DNA from: Chrysomallon squamiferum
Lineage: Eukaryota > Mollusca > Gastropoda > Neomphalida > Peltospiridae
DNA length: 42,500 nt
Assembly: GCA_012295275.1 (NCBI GenBank)
Contig: CM022673.1
Span: 18,218,810-18,261,309, forward strand
Reading direction: 5' to 3'
Shown here: positions 1-11,784 of the stretch, piece by piece
How the letters are laid out: each line of letters begins with the position of its first letter
How positions within the stretch are numbered: the stretch's first letter is position 1
Notes under the pieces: model-generated
What the model was told of the DNA's origin: nothing
Seen by the model: only the letters and a program-made list of their open reading frames with translations
Database searches by the model: none
Made by a program: the position numbers and the translations under genes

Positions 1-340
1 ATGTTTACCCACCCCCACCAAGTAAATAATCCAGAGAACTTGTCTTCTACGAAGTGACTATTTTTGTAATATCTAAAGACAAAAATTTTTTTTTTTAACG
101 GAAGGAAAATTTAGTTTAAAACAAATTCAGCTTGACAGTCTCCTTAAAGATGACTCGTGTCGGACGAACAAAAATAATGTTAGTCTGAGGTAAAATAAAT
201 GTTGAAACAGAAAGACAGAAGAAAGAAGAAAAAATGAAGAAACGAAAAAAAAAAAAAAAGGAAAAAGAAGAAATATAAATTGACACATATATTCTCTTTC
301 CTTTTTATTTCACTTGGAATTAAATTTTGATAACAAAGAT
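1..340. other. AT-rich non-coding DNA with a purine-rich stretch
   Basis: No gene is visible. From about 204 to 275 the + strand is almost only A and G, including a run of about 15 A; such asymmetric tracts are common beside microsatellites. The short minus-strand reading frame across 180-473 is a translation of this tract and the neighbouring trinucleotide repeat, and I do not regard it as a gene. Confidence 0.6.
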
Positions 341-466
341 TACTACTACTATTGTTACTACATGTATTACTGCTACTACTTCTACTATTACTACTACTAC
401 AGCTACAGCTACTACTACTACTGCTGCTACTGCTGCTACCACTACTGTTATTACTGCTACTATTAG
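341..466. repeat. Compound (TAC)n / (TGC)n trinucleotide microsatellite
   Basis: An interrupted run of TAC triplets with TGC, TTC and AGC variants covers about 126 bp. It reads as poly-Leu on one strand and poly-Ser on the other, which explains the open frames on both strands. A G-rich relative with GTA and GGA triplets follows at about 500-552. It is simple sequence with no sign of coding use. Confidence 0.9.
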
Positions 467-745
467 TTAACATTATGTGTCTGCGCTGTGTAAGTAGTAA
501 TGTTATGGTGGTAGTAGGAGGAGCAAGAGGAGGTGTAGGAGTAGGAGCAGCGACAGATTTTGCTGCAAATGGCAGGACTATATTAACTATAACAGTCTTG
601 ATTCTGCCTACATCTGTTTATCGCTTGATAAAATTATTTTCTGTGGGGGTGTTTAGTGCTGTTATTGTATAGCTATTACGTGTTAAAAAAAGAATTCAGG
701 ATCGACAGAAAACGCTTAAATTCTGTAGAACATGTTTTCAGATTA

Positions 746-763
746 TTTTCTGACGTCAGAAAA
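746..763. promoter_or_regulatory. 18-bp perfect palindrome with a CRE (TGACGTCA)
   Basis: Bases 746-763 read TTTTC-TGACGTCA-GAAAA, a perfect inverted repeat centred on the cAMP-response element consensus bound by CREB/ATF bZIP dimers. The match is seen directly. Whether it is bound or regulates anything is unknown, because no gene start is recognisable nearby. Confidence 0.35.
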
Positions 764-1066
764 ATAAAGAAGAAAAATACGAAAGTTTAAATTCTGACGC
801 ACGAACATGCGCTCTTTGGATTTAAGGCTTCTCCGAGTTCTTTCTTGCAGAAGGTAATTTTCTCAAAAAATTGATTTGCTTACAACAAGTAAGATTTGTG
901 TAAGCAACATGCCATGAGAACGGTAATCTACCAGCGAGGAAATTTAATAACAGCTGGAGACCTGACTTAAAGACTTTCCTGTCTCGGTCTTCGCTTGCAG
1001 AAATGTTATCCCTTTTGTTTCATCACTAATTCTCTACTCGCTGTTTTTCTGATTTACATTTCACTG
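764..1066. other. Non-coding DNA, nothing recognised
   Basis: Mixed-composition single-copy-looking sequence. No frame, repeat or motif stands out. Confidence 0.5.
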
Positions 1067-1165
1067 CAAAGAAGAAAAAAAAAAAAAAAGAATAAGAAAA
1101 TTGAAAGAGAAAAGAAAAACAGATGAAGGATAAAAAGAAAAAGAAGAAAAAAAAACAAATAAGAA
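1067..1165. repeat. Purine-rich low-complexity tract
   Basis: About 100 bp of nearly pure A and G on the + strand with several A runs. It reads as poly-Phe/Leu on the minus strand and is not a gene. Confidence 0.8.
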
Positions 1166-1254
1166 ATACATTTTTTAATGATTGTCTTTTTTTTTGTTTT
1201 TTTCATTCTTTCTTTCTTTTTAAGAAAAAAACGTGCTCTGACAAGTAACATCGA

Positions 1255-1420
1255 GGAAATTGAGCGCGCGGTACACCGGAAGTAAAGCTATGCGTCATTC
1301 TGTGAAGTGGTCCGCCGAGGAAACGCGATGACGTACGTCTGTGGGATTCCAGGAACGTGGAAATGACTGCACGGCTCTAAATAACAGCAGCCGTAATTTG
1401 AACCTTCCACGTAGATGTCC
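1255..1420. promoter_or_regulatory. CpG-rich patch with ETS and CRE-like motifs; possible promoter or enhancer
   Basis: This segment is much richer in CpG than its AT-rich surroundings. It contains a full ETS consensus ACCGGAAGT at 1275-1283 and a GATGACGTAC CRE-like site near 1327-1336. Such clusters mark promoters or enhancers in animals with sparse methylation. No exon with a good start codon and splice donor can be attached on either strand, so the gene it might serve is unknown. Confidence 0.3.
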
Positions 1421-1610
1421 TGTTTAAACCATCTCGCAGTGAACAGTCTAATCTGCTGAGTTTTTTATTTACGTTTCCAGCAGTTCCCAGCAATTTCATT
1501 TCCAGAGCAATAATTTCTTCTTTTTTTCACTTCATCTTCATTTTTTTTTGTTTACGTTTTATTTGTTCTTGTCTTTGTCTATCTTTGTCTAATAAAATTA
1601 TATAGATATT

Positions 1611-1738
1611 CACTACTACTGCTGCTGCTGCTACTACTATTACTACTACTACTACTACTACTACTACTAATAATAATAATAACAACCATAGCAACACTAT
1701 TAATAATAATACCACCACCACCACCACCACCAACAACG

Positions 1739-1800
<62 letters not shown>
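1611..1800. repeat. Compound (CTA)n-(CAC)n-(TAA)n microsatellite
   Basis: Starts with CTA/CTG triplets, passes through AAT, ACC and AAC variants and ends in a pure (TAA)n run of about 20 units from about 1738. The poly-Val/Leu minus-strand frame at 1527-1736 is a by-product. Confidence 0.95.
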
Positions 1801-1801
<1 letters not shown>

Positions 1802-2079
1802 CCTTATAAATAATAGCAAAATATTGCCATGGTTAGTATATATCAGTGAAAACGATACAAGTGTAGCTTCTCGCACCACTACAACACCACTAACAACATC
1901 AATATAAGAAAAGAAACTACACCACAGAATAGGAACAACATTTTGTTTATTCCATAGGATACCAATTCACCCTAGTTTCTAAACAGTTTCAGAAGATTCT
2001 GTTTATATATTAATATACTTTACACAACCTTAGTACATTTGTCGTAATTACCGAATTACTCCTAATTATATTCTTTGTC

Positions 2080-2197
2080 TTATTATTATTATTATTGTTA
2101 TAATTATTGTTATTGTTGTTGTTGTTGTTATTATTATTATTATTACTGTTATTACTCTAATTGTTATTATCATTATTATTATGTTGTTGTTGTTGTA
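2080..2197. repeat. (TTA)n / (TTG)n alternating microsatellite
   Basis: Blocks of TTA and TTG triplets alternate: TTA, then TTG, then TTA, then TTG. The same pairing recurs at 28,153, 31,532 and, as AAT/AAG/AAC on this strand, at 8,304. Confidence 0.95.
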
Positions 2198-2199
2198 TA

Positions 2200-3730
2200 T
2201 CTTGTATAAAATACAAGCTTTATTTTATTAGTCACTTATAAAGAGAAATATATAGTTATCAATATTCGTTTGTGTAATTCTGTTAAAAATAAAAATCCAA
2301 GAGTTAATATATTTCTTGATTTAGATTTCTTTTCTAGAACGTATTTTGGTTTCAGCTCTAAAAGGAACTTAAAAGATGAACATGATCGTCTTTTTCAGCT
2401 TCTGTTCAAGAAAAGATAACTCCAGATACTTATATAGCTATTCCATTTCAGCTAACTTGAAGGTTAGAAAATAAATAAGGACACCATGTTAATGACCTTG
2501 ACTTTTTTCGGAGATTCTGCGATTAAAACAATGTGAGCTGAGCATGCGCTGTAGACTAGAACACGAGTTCGTCGCACTTACGAGATAATTATGGGATTAA
2601 TGGCGTCCTGAATGGTGTTTGTAAGACTGTTGAGCACATTTAATGAAATACTGAGAAAATTTCTCAGCTAATTATCCTCTTCGCTGTGTATCCACAATCA
2701 ACAGCTGAGTAATTATCTCTAATCTTCCTCGTTTTCTTAGTAACAAACATTATTATTGCTTATTGATTGGACAAAACATTATTTTTTCTTGTCTTGAAAG
2801 GAAGTTGAGCCAGATGTTCCTTCCTTTTTCATTAACACTCTGTCACATTTGTGGCAAATTATAAAATAACCTTGTCGTCATCATCATCATTTGCGTAACA
2901 CAGTTATATATCTAAAAATATATATTTTTCTTCTTTTTCACTTTTTTCATCGTTAATATCCTCACAAAATGATGTTTCTTTTTTATTTTTCTTCATCATC
3001 TTCATAATTTTATCATCTATATATACCTTTTTCGTTATTTTATTTTACTTTAAAAGCTCTAAAAATCTGCTTACACTATCTCAATCAAAAAATAACAGTG
3101 CACACTTGATATAAATCTAGCAAGAAGTGAATAGTAATCAGGGTTTAGACAGTACCTAAATGAAAAAACTATAATAAGACGCACTCTACCAACTATAACA
3201 ATATTTCCAAACTATACCAGCACGTGTTCAAACGTTTTCTTTCTAAATTAGGCTATATACCGAAACCCATATCGCATTTTAACACTAAGTAATTTGGTTC
3301 AAAAATTAGAAACACAACTATCGAATTAAATTTCGCCTCCAAACTCTCTCTTTGTTCCTTCATTCCAGTATCAAGTGGTGAATTATCACCTTATTTCTGT
3401 GTATGGTTTGTGGCTGTTTTACCTGTAAAAATAAAGCTGCCAGGATTCAGGATACAGTCTCAGTGCAAGGATACAGGTTGTGTCCACGAGTGGCTTGCTT
3501 GGTTAATTCTGAATGTGAAGAATATACAGGTCTTTAGTGAACACACTTTAATTAAATACGAAGATGGTCAATATACATACTTTGAAATATACGTAAAAAA
3601 TACAAAGATTTACGTACGTATACAAAGATAATGAAAGCTTATGATACTGTAATGTTGTTGTGTTGACAATAGATGATATCAGTGTGGTTTCTTTTTGTTA
3701 ATCATTATTAAAATTTTACATTATCTTAAC
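2200..3730. other. AT-rich non-coding DNA, no gene recognised
   Basis: About 1.5 kb of AT-rich sequence with short T-rich runs (2,920-3,060). The longest plus-strand frame, 3,410-3,631, begins at a GTG, has no recognisable domain or codon bias and is not flanked by convincing splice sites, so it is not called. Confidence 0.6.
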
Positions 3731-3734
3731 GACA

Positions 3735-4085
3735 TTGATACTTTAGTGATGTTGGTAAATAATGGTTTAGTTTGATCATGATACACTGTTAAGGAAAAGA
3801 AAAGTTTAATAAATATGCAGCATGCAGTATTAGAAGTGTCTCAGGTCTGTGTTTATCTGTTTGTGTTTTACATACACTTACTTGATGAAAGAATCTCAGT
3901 AATCTTTCTCTATTTTTATGCTGAAAACTCTTTTAATGTTATCTTTTTATAAGAATCCAAACATAAATATTTCATTATCTTTTTTCGTTTTATGTACTTT
4001 GAAGATCAAGACTTCTTATTTTAATACAGGAAATAAAACGGTATTGAATAGAAAACAGATATTGAAATTGAGTCTGGAACGTACA
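3735..4085 (+). repeat. Left arm of an imperfect long inverted repeat
   Basis: This 350-bp segment is matched in reverse complement by 6,440-6,815. Aligned landmarks include TTTGATCATGATACACTGTT (3771-3790), GAAAACTCTTTT, AATCCAAACATAAATATTTC (3955-3974) and CTTTGAAGATCAAGACTTC (3998-4016). Similarity looks to be around 75-80 percent by eye with small indels. No ORF or terminal duplication was identified. It may be one of two oppositely oriented copies of a dispersed, possibly non-autonomous, element. Confidence 0.8.
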
Positions 4086-4654
4086 TTATGGTGAACGATA
4101 GAACTGAAGAAAAAACAACATTGTAATGAAGAAACATTACAAGCTATTTAAACTTGGAACGTCTGTCAGTAGAGAAAGACTAACGATATTCTAACCAAGA
4201 CAGAATGATTTAAGTTGCTAATTATTGTCAAACACTCCTGTCTTAAAGAAACCATATCTACCCAAAACAACGTAAGGCTAACTTTGAAATAACCTAGCTT
4301 CGAACTGAGTTTAACTATTTGTATTCTGAATGAATAGACTTTACATCTACTGACTCCAGTAGGATGAGGCACCAGGATTAGAGAGAACTACATCCTCGTC
4401 TTTATCACAACGTTTTGCCGCAATATTGCGAAGTGGAAAGACTCTGCAAGTCTTTGAATTCAGAACAGAGCATGTCTTTCATTCTGCGATTGAGAATTTT
4501 TCTCTTTCTATTTGCACACGTTCTGTTATCTGTCCAAAACACAAGTGACTCTTTGCTTTATTCTTTTACAGCGGACAACTTTACACTTGAACAGTCTTGT
4601 TTGAGAGTTTTCCATTAACTAATTCCTCCTGTATCTGACTGCCTTTTAACAGTC

Positions 4655-4750
4655 ACTGTAGCAGCACCGCACAGAAAGCAAGATGGCGCCGCTGTGACAG
4701 TTTCTCGTCTGAATACCAGTGGCGTCTCGCGCTCGTTTTCACAACCAAGA
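4655..4750. promoter_or_regulatory. CpG-rich patch with a YY1 consensus
   Basis: AAGATGGCGCC at 4680-4690 matches the core YY1 site found just downstream of many animal transcription starts. It sits in a short CpG-rich patch. An ATG at 4750-4752 in good context (AAG before ATG) opens only a short frame that runs into T-rich repeats, with a weak AAG-GTTGCA donor, so no gene is called. A TSS here is an inference. Confidence 0.25.
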
Positions 4751-4797
4751 TGAACAATAAAACGAAAGAACTTTTCTCTTTTAAGGTTGCAGAAAGA

Positions 4798-4931
4798 TAT
4801 TATTTATTATTTTATTTATTTACTTACTTTTTTTACTTACTTACTTAATTATTTATTATTATATTTTAATTGTTTGATTTTTATAATAAGTTGTTATTTT
4901 TAAAAACAACAACAGCAACAACAACAAAAAC

Positions 4932-4991
<60 letters not shown>
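4798..4991. repeat. (TTTA)/(TTAC) tract, then (AAC)n-(AAT)n microsatellite
   Basis: Degenerate TTTA and TTAC repeats at about 4,800-4,866 are followed by AAC triplets at about 4,903-4,932 and a pure AAT run of about 20 units to 4,990. Confidence 0.9.
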
Positions 4992-4999
4992 TAAAACAA

Positions 5000-6050
5000 A
5001 TAGTAACAATCACCAAGAACACATAGACTAGATTCCCACTGGGAAGCTGTCATTTTTTTCAGTAGTTTACGTAATTACCTTGATGGCTAACACAAATTTT
5101 AATATTATCTTCTTCTTTTTTCCTAAAATGACAAAATAATTGTAAAATATTAATATAGGATTAACATAGCATGACAGGTAATTTCCTGAGGCTGTTAAAA
5201 TTTGGAAAAAAAATAGAAAAGGACAAAATTATCTCAACAGAAATGACAAATTTTGAACATTATTTTATGCAGAAATTCACACATGTAACATGATGTAAAA
5301 AACGATCTAACAGAAGTGATACAGGAAGTATCTTTAGCTCTGGTAAACTGCTACGTTAGAATGTTTAACTGTCAAAAAAAAAAATAAATAAATAACTCAC
5401 ACACATATACACAAAAAACCCCGCCTAAAAACTAAAAAGCAACAACAAATAAATATTACAATAAATTTATTATTTTACAATCACCTCTTTTCTATAATAA
5501 TAGTGAATCGTAAGAGATTTTGCGGATCATGTTTAACCAGGCTCGGTTCAGACTAATAAGAAATATTAACGCGGGCCAGTGGTTCATCCTAACATGGTTT
5601 TCCTAGATTGAAAACACCAATTTAGGTCAGTGTTTCAATCACCCGTTGCTACTCGATTAAAAATATATTATTGTTGTTACAACAGGGCAGACGAAGAGCC
5701 CAGACTGGTCGCCTGTGTGGGCAGTGAACTGGACATTCATTTTCTGCACGTGACAACTCTCGAGCAGAGACCAGTTATTACTTGAGGTATTTTAAAGTGT
5801 GCACGAGACGTAGTAGTTTTCCAGACAAAGGTTCTCACTGCTTCTTCACAGTTCTCAGAATTAACAGCAGTGCGGTGATCTTGGCAGCACTTGCTTATTT
5901 TATCTTCCTTCCAGTCTGTGAGTGATGGTGTCTCCCTGCCCGACTGCACTCAGTTAGACACGTGACCAAGGCTTACAGACTGCACTTGCATTTGAATATC
6001 TCCACTAGATGTACTTCTGTACAAAACAAAATCAATTGCAATGTGTTCTA
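5000..6050. other. Non-coding DNA with a weak tRNA-like motif pair
   Basis: No coding segment is recognised. At 5572-5582 there is a 9-of-11 match to the RNA polymerase III A box (TRGYNNARNGG) and at about 5634-5642 a poor B box, 52 bp apart. This could be a decayed SINE but the support is weak. The minus-strand frame at 5,737-5,949 has no recognisable features. Confidence 0.4.
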
Positions 6051-6051
6051 T

Positions 6052-6215
6052 CACTACTACTACTACTACTGCTGCTGCTACTACTGTTTTTATTACTTCT
6101 GCTACTGCTGCTGCTACTATTAATACTAGTATTATTACTAATTATACCACTGATGGTATTACTACTACTACTATTGCTACTATTACTGCTGCTACTTTTA
6201 CTACCATTACGTATT
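6052..6215. repeat. Compound (CTA)n / (CTG)n microsatellite
   Basis: Interrupted CTA triplets with CTG and ATT variants, about 160 bp. Open frames on both strands (poly-Leu, poly-Thr, poly-Ser) come from the triplet period. Confidence 0.95.
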
Positions 6216-6439
6216 TTTTGCTTTGCTTTGGTCAAACCATGTCATTGATCAAATCTTACACATGTTCTAGTGTGATATTCTCAGTAAACCAATTTTAACC
6301 ATTTGTCGACGTGTGCCAAGAAAGGCGTACTTCACTAGAAAAAAAAATCATGTTTTAAACAATGCTGTTAGATCTGTAAAGAATAAAGAACAAATCATAA
6401 ACATTTTTCAGTAAACTATTTTATATATCTGTAAAATAT

Positions 6440-6815
6440 AACAATGTTCCTCCACTTAAAAATCCAATATCTCTTTTCTTTTCAATACACTTTTATATCC
6501 TGTATTAAAAATATGAAGTCTTGATCTTCAAAGTACAAAAAAAGAGAAAAAAAGATCATGAAATATTTATGTTTGGATTTTTATACAAAGTATAACATCA
6601 AAAGAGTTTTCAACATAAAAACACAGAAAGATTACTGCGATTCTTTCATGAAGTAAGTTTATGGAAAGAGTTTGAAAAGTGAAATACAGACCGACACAGA
6701 CCTGATACACTTCTAACACTGCATGTTACGTATATGTTAAACTTTCTTTTTCTTAACAGTGTATCATGATCAAAGAAAACCATTATCTACCAGCATCACT
6801 AAAGCACTTTGATAA
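6440..6815 (-). repeat. Right arm of the imperfect long inverted repeat
   Basis: Reverse complement of 3,735-4,085, separated from it by about 2.35 kb. Shared blocks include CTTGATCTTCAAAGTAC (6521-6537) and AAATATTTATGTTTGGATTT (6562-6581). The left arm carries about 350 bp against 375 bp here, the difference being indels such as extra bases near 6,655-6,680. The two arms together could fold in single-stranded or transcribed form. Confidence 0.8.
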
Positions 6816-6819
6816 ACTT

Positions 6820-7720
6820 CTTGTTATCGTGTGATTAATAATCAAACACTGAATATTTCTCACTGACAGTGTTTAGTGTAAACTGACGACACTCAGCTAT
6901 TAGATACGGAATATTTATTATTTACACTTTGATACAGAACTGACAGGACAGGACGTTCCATTGTATTTGATGAAACGTTAAGTGACCCTCTGTCTACTTT
7001 TGTTTGGAATAAAGCACATTACTAGTGATACTAGCAGAAAAGAAGCACTGATTTCAATAATTACAATGTATTAAAACTTTAATGAAATACTGAACTATTT
7101 TATTTTAATATGAAATTAGTGTTGTCGGAAATTTTGAGTATATTTCAATCCGACTACCGAAAATAAGAAAAACAATATTTATGACTATTAAGATATGTTG
7201 AGGTAATTTAAATATTCATTCTTTCATACATTTATTCATTCTTTCATTCATTCACCAGGAAGTTTTAAGTAAATCTACGTGGTATTTATAGAAAAGGAAA
7301 AGCTGTTACCTTAATTATTTTGATATTATTACTTGTAATTTAAAAATTACATCAAATTACACACACACAATTACCAGTTTGATCTGAATTAGGAAATCTC
7401 TGTAAACAAGATTATTTTTGAAGACTCTTTATTTAGATGCTAATTTTTAAAAAGTTATTGATTTCTTCTCAAACAACTTAATGGTCAGTGTTTCTAAGAG
7501 ACCTATAAATATCTCCGCATCTCTTCACTAGCGATTCATGATTACAATTTAACAGTGGACTGAACATAACAGTCTGAAATCAATGTGCGTTCACTTATCA
7601 CAGTATCGGTCATCTGATTAGATCATTAATCTAAACATGTACATGCTGGGATCGAATCATGTTACGTGCTTGTAAGCAGAACTAACTGAGCGGTGTTATC
7701 TTGTCTTAATAACTAATCAT
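6820..7720. other. Non-coding DNA, nothing recognised
   Basis: AT-rich single-copy-looking sequence. A small (ATTC)n run lies at about 7,216-7,252. Confidence 0.5.
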
Positions 7721-7724
7721 CTAA

Positions 7725-7895
7725 CAGACTAACACTATCTGACACACTAACACACTAACACTAATATTATCATATTAATGTTATTACACAAATATTATCT
7801 CACTAACACTAACACATTAATCCTTTAACACACATCCACTAAAACTAACAAACTAACACTCAAACACACCAACACTAACACAGTAACACTAAAAG
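7725..7895. repeat. Degenerate (ACACTAAC)n-type repeat
   Basis: The octamer ACACTAAC and variants recur irregularly on the C/A-rich strand for about 170 bp, interrupted near 7,765-7,800. It is not a telomere-like hexamer. It looks like an old, decayed microsatellite. Confidence 0.75.
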
Positions 7896-8303
7896 AGTTT
7901 TGAATAAATAACTTTACTTCGTTCTTTTTGTTGTTGTTTTTCAGCCGTGGTTGAATTCATAGTGTTGCAAGCACTTTTCAGATTACTGACTCAGTAATTT
8001 TAGAATTTTTTTTAAAATATAGGATTGGATTCTGAAGAATTTTCTGTTTCAGGTGATTGATTTTCAAAAAAGAAGAAGCCAGTGATATGTATGACGTCGT
8101 CTTATATTTCGCATTTTATAACTTTATCTGCTACGTATCAAAGTGCTTTTAGTAAGAAAACGACCAATAAAAAGGGAAATTTATAAACCGGTAACTGCAT
8201 TTGAAATGATGATAAATGGAGGAATTCTTATGCGAGCCATAGCAATATTTTATCTTGTACAGCGAAATTTTATAGAAATTAACGACATCAGTTACAGTAA
8301 AAT

Positions 8304-8315
8304 AAAAAAAAAAAA

Positions 8316-8384
<69 letters not shown>

Positions 8385-8438
8385 AAGAAGAAGAACAAGA
8401 ACAACAACAACAACAACAACAACAACAAAAAAAATATA
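8304..8438. repeat. (A)n-(AAT)n-(AAG)n-(AAC)n compound microsatellite
   Basis: An A run is followed by AAT units to about 8,354, AAG units to about 8,395 and AAC units to about 8,428, ending in another A run. The boundaries between triplet blocks are sharp. The long plus-strand frame 8,143-8,439 ends in poly-Ile, poly-Arg and poly-Thr made by these blocks. Confidence 0.95.
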
Positions 8439-8439
8439 A

Positions 8440-9690
8440 CAGCTACTACAACAAAGACAAGAAGGAAAAGAAAAGGACAAGAAACCGATCACTAAAACTA
8501 AGAGAAATAAAATAATTAAATTATTTTTGTAATGTAAATAAATAGAAGTTTCAAAATCAATTAAAGAACGAATAAAAGACTAAGAGAATGAATGAAGAAA
8601 AAAAAAAGATTAATACAAAAATGAGGATTGTCACTGACATTTAAAGTTGAAGCTTGTCCTGAAGCAAAACCTCAGAAGGAGTCCATGGCTTGAGTAAAAC
8701 ATCTATCAAATGTCAAAAACCCGGTACTTTTTTTTCTCATAAAACTTTTTTTCTCAAGATGTTTTTGTTTGTTTTTTTGGTTCGAAAGCCTCAGTTACTG
8801 AAGTTTTGATGAAATGTCAGATAGCTAGATGGGATTACAAACAGATTTCTAAAGAATTCATCATTGGTCGTACACACATGATCGAGTGCTATTACAAAGA
8901 AACACACATAAATGGCGGGTTTCCTTTTCAGAATACAGTGATTGAAAATGAAGTCAGATGTCAGAGAAATGAATTGAAGAGGAAAAAGAAGTAGAATCCA
9001 CCTTGATTACTGCTGTACAGGGAAATGGAGTGAATATCCATCTCTTAGAAATAGAAGAATATATTTTAGAAAGAAAAATTAGAGAAAAAAGTTTGAGAGG
9101 TTTAGTAAAATATTGAAAGAGGTGAAGGTTTTATTGAGCAGGACTTGCACAAATAAATCTTTTTCTTCGACATTTCCTTCTTGATCTTTTTCATCATCTT
9201 CACCATTATCATCATCGTCATCATCATTATCTTCTTATTTTTTATTATTTTTATTTTTCTGAATGTTTTCCCCATTTTTCTTTTTTTTCTTTTTAAATCG
9301 TGTTGTTTGCATATTATAATAAATTATTTTAATTTGTATTTTTATTTCCTTTTTAAATATTTTTTTATTACTTTTTTGCTTGTTTTCTTATTTTTTGTCT
9401 CTAAATATTTATTGTATTGCTAATTAAAACAGTTAATAAGACAAAGCGATTGCCATGCAAATATTATTTTAATAATGAGTAATCTATAAAAAAATGCCCT
9501 TCTTTAGCAATAAAACCTGAAATTTAAAATCAGATTTGTATGCATATGTGTGAGTGTCTAGATGTAATATATGTAAGTTTGTTTATGCAGTCCTCAGACA
9601 TTGTAATTAATTCACATTCCAGTTATCTTCACAGACAGTCAAATATTTAGGTGTATCTAAAAAAAAAAATTAAAAAAATTATGTAGATAA
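8440..9690. other. AT-rich non-coding DNA with T-rich low complexity
   Basis: Includes a pyrimidine-rich segment (about 9,165-9,420) of TCATCATC, TTATT and TTTTC runs that gives a poly-Phe/Ile frame. No gene is supported. Confidence 0.6.
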
Positions 9691-9696
9691 ATAAAC

Positions 9697-9750
9697 AACA
9701 TTAACAACAACAACAAACAACAACAACAACAACAACAACAATAATAATAG
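9697..9750. repeat. (AAC)n-(AAT)n microsatellite
   Basis: AAC triplets with one AAACAAC interruption, then a few AAT units. Confidence 0.9.
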
Positions 9751-9754
9751 CAAT

Positions 9755-11360
9755 AAAATTAAAATTGCAGTTATTTATTATAATTATAGTTACATTACTG
9801 TCTTTGTACGAATTCAAAATAAAAATAAAAAAAGGAAGAAATTGTTTGACTAAACTGCACTCAATACATTTCAAGATGCAGTGGTTGAGATATAACAAGA
9901 TACGAAACAAGCTGTCGTTTCTTTAGCGGCGACAATGGATGGTTCTGAGCAGCGACAATGGATTTTTCTTATGCACAGTCAAGAATGACTGATGACATTG
10001 ATTTTGTGTGTTAACTATCAGAATCTAACTAATCTGTGTGAATTAAAACCTAGTTTTATTCAGAGTAGAGATTAAAAACAAACAGTATGATAGTTTATAA
10101 CAGCTCTTGCTGGCTTTGGTAAAAGGAATCACTAATTTAACATCTGAGATGAGTTGACTTGTCTCACTCTGTCACTTTCGTTTCGCGATTAAACTCTGTT
10201 TATGTCCGGGGCCATGTTCCCGTCCATAAAACTCACATTGTGTGAAAAGTGAACGAGACCTGAGAGACGTGGGTGCAGAGTGTTTCAAACGTAATTAAAT
10301 CATTTGATATAGGCGAAAACATACAGGAATGCAAGCTTAAATGCTCCTGTGGTAAATTATTGTGTTAAGAATGGAAGGAATCGGGATCAAATCACAGAAT
10401 CGCCTGCTCTCCTGAGATAATTACGAAAGAATGCTATTTATTTATTTAATTATCATACTCACTCCTTTACTGCGTGTTATGAGATTCCAAATCACTGATA
10501 GGAATCCAATTAGATTTCATTTTTTTACTTATTGTTCTCATTTACTTGCTGAAATAACTGTAAATAAATGAGTAAATACGTACAGTAGCTCGACCTATTT
10601 CACTGCCCACTTTATTAGATTTCAGGTATTTAGAATTTGTAAAATGAAAGTATTTCTATCTGTAGTGTAATTATTGTTTAACTGTTCTGGTTATTGGTTA
10701 TTGTCTACGATCATTAACTTTTTAATATATCTTTGTTATCAAACATAAACTGGACATACAGATTGTGACATTTTGACCGAGCGGTTATAAACTGCCATTG
10801 TATTTGCAAAGTAATTGAATTGCTTATTAATGATTTTTAAAAATAGAAAAACAAAACAATAAAATTGCGTTCCGATCAATCATTTATCCGATATTCTTTA
10901 CATTTTATTTAATCGTTATTCGTCGGCCTTATACTTCACTGTTATTCTGTATCATTATACTTTGCCGTTCTTTACAGCTTTTCTTCACTGTTTATCTTAC
11001 GTGCAACAGAAAAACGATTATTTCTCGCTTTGTTACACACAGATTAATAACATCCAGTGAAAGTGGACTGTAAAGTAAACGTATCTGTTTGTGCAAAACT
11101 TAGTGCGTATCACTTCGTATCATTATTCTGTAAAGGTGTATCGATACTAGATACATCAATAGAAGGCATAAGAATAAAAACAGAACTTTATTTCCACTAG
11201 ATCGTTTAAGTATAATGCACTGATCATTATAATGTACCAGCCTTGAGGGCGCTCTTTTATAATTCGGACTGAGTATAGGTTGTTTATACTGAATGCAATG
11301 AATAATGTGTATATACATTATTAATTAGTAAATATATAAGTATATCTAAACATAAATGTT
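9755..11360. other. Non-coding DNA, no gene recognised
   Basis: Mostly unique AT-rich sequence. A small direct repeat, CGACAATGGAT, occurs twice 24 bp apart near 9,930 and 9,954. AGGGCGCTC near 11,248 resembles the core of a CTCF site but is incomplete. Confidence 0.5.
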
Positions 11361-11363
11361 TGC

Positions 11364-11680
11364 AAAAAAAAAAAAAAAAAAAAAAAAAGAAAGAAGATTT
11401 TTATTGTTAAAAAAATAATAATAAATAAAATAAATGAATCAATAAAACAAATAAATAAGAAAATATTTATTTATATCTGAAACGGATCAGACGTTAGAAT
11501 ATTGAACTTAGATTTTAATTTGTAACTGAAAGAACGAAAAAGAAAGGGAAAAAAAGTAGAAAAGCTGAAAGAAAGAGAAAAATAATAGCAAAGAAACTAA
11601 ACAGAACCTAGAAAATAATGAAAACTAAAGTATAATTAAAAGAAAAGAAAAAAGCAATCAAAGGAAAGTAAAAAAGACAG
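11364..11680. repeat. 25-base poly(A) run and following A/G-rich tract
   Basis: A pure A run at 11,364-11,388 is followed by about 290 bp very rich in A and G, with AAATAAAT and AGAAAGAG patterns. A poly(A) run could be the tail of an old retroposed sequence, but no target-site duplication or recognisable body was seen upstream. Confidence 0.7.
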
Positions 11681-11784
11681 TTACTTTAATGCCAGACATT
11701 GATAATGAAAACTCAGCCAGTCTTTTGACATTTACTTGTGTGCTGTGCTAATATTAACCTTCTTTTCTTTCCCTTTGTGAGTTT

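Noticed and set aside
3410-3631. 73-codon plus-strand frame, candidate small gene
   Set aside because: Starts at GTG, no domain, no splice sites or promoter nearby.
4750-4850. ATG in good context downstream of the YY1 site as a first exon
   Set aside because: The frame runs straight into T-rich repeat and the only possible donor (GTTGCA) is weak.
7725-7895. Interstitial telomeric repeat
   Set aside because: The unit is ACACTAAC-like and irregular, not TTAGGG/CCCTAA.
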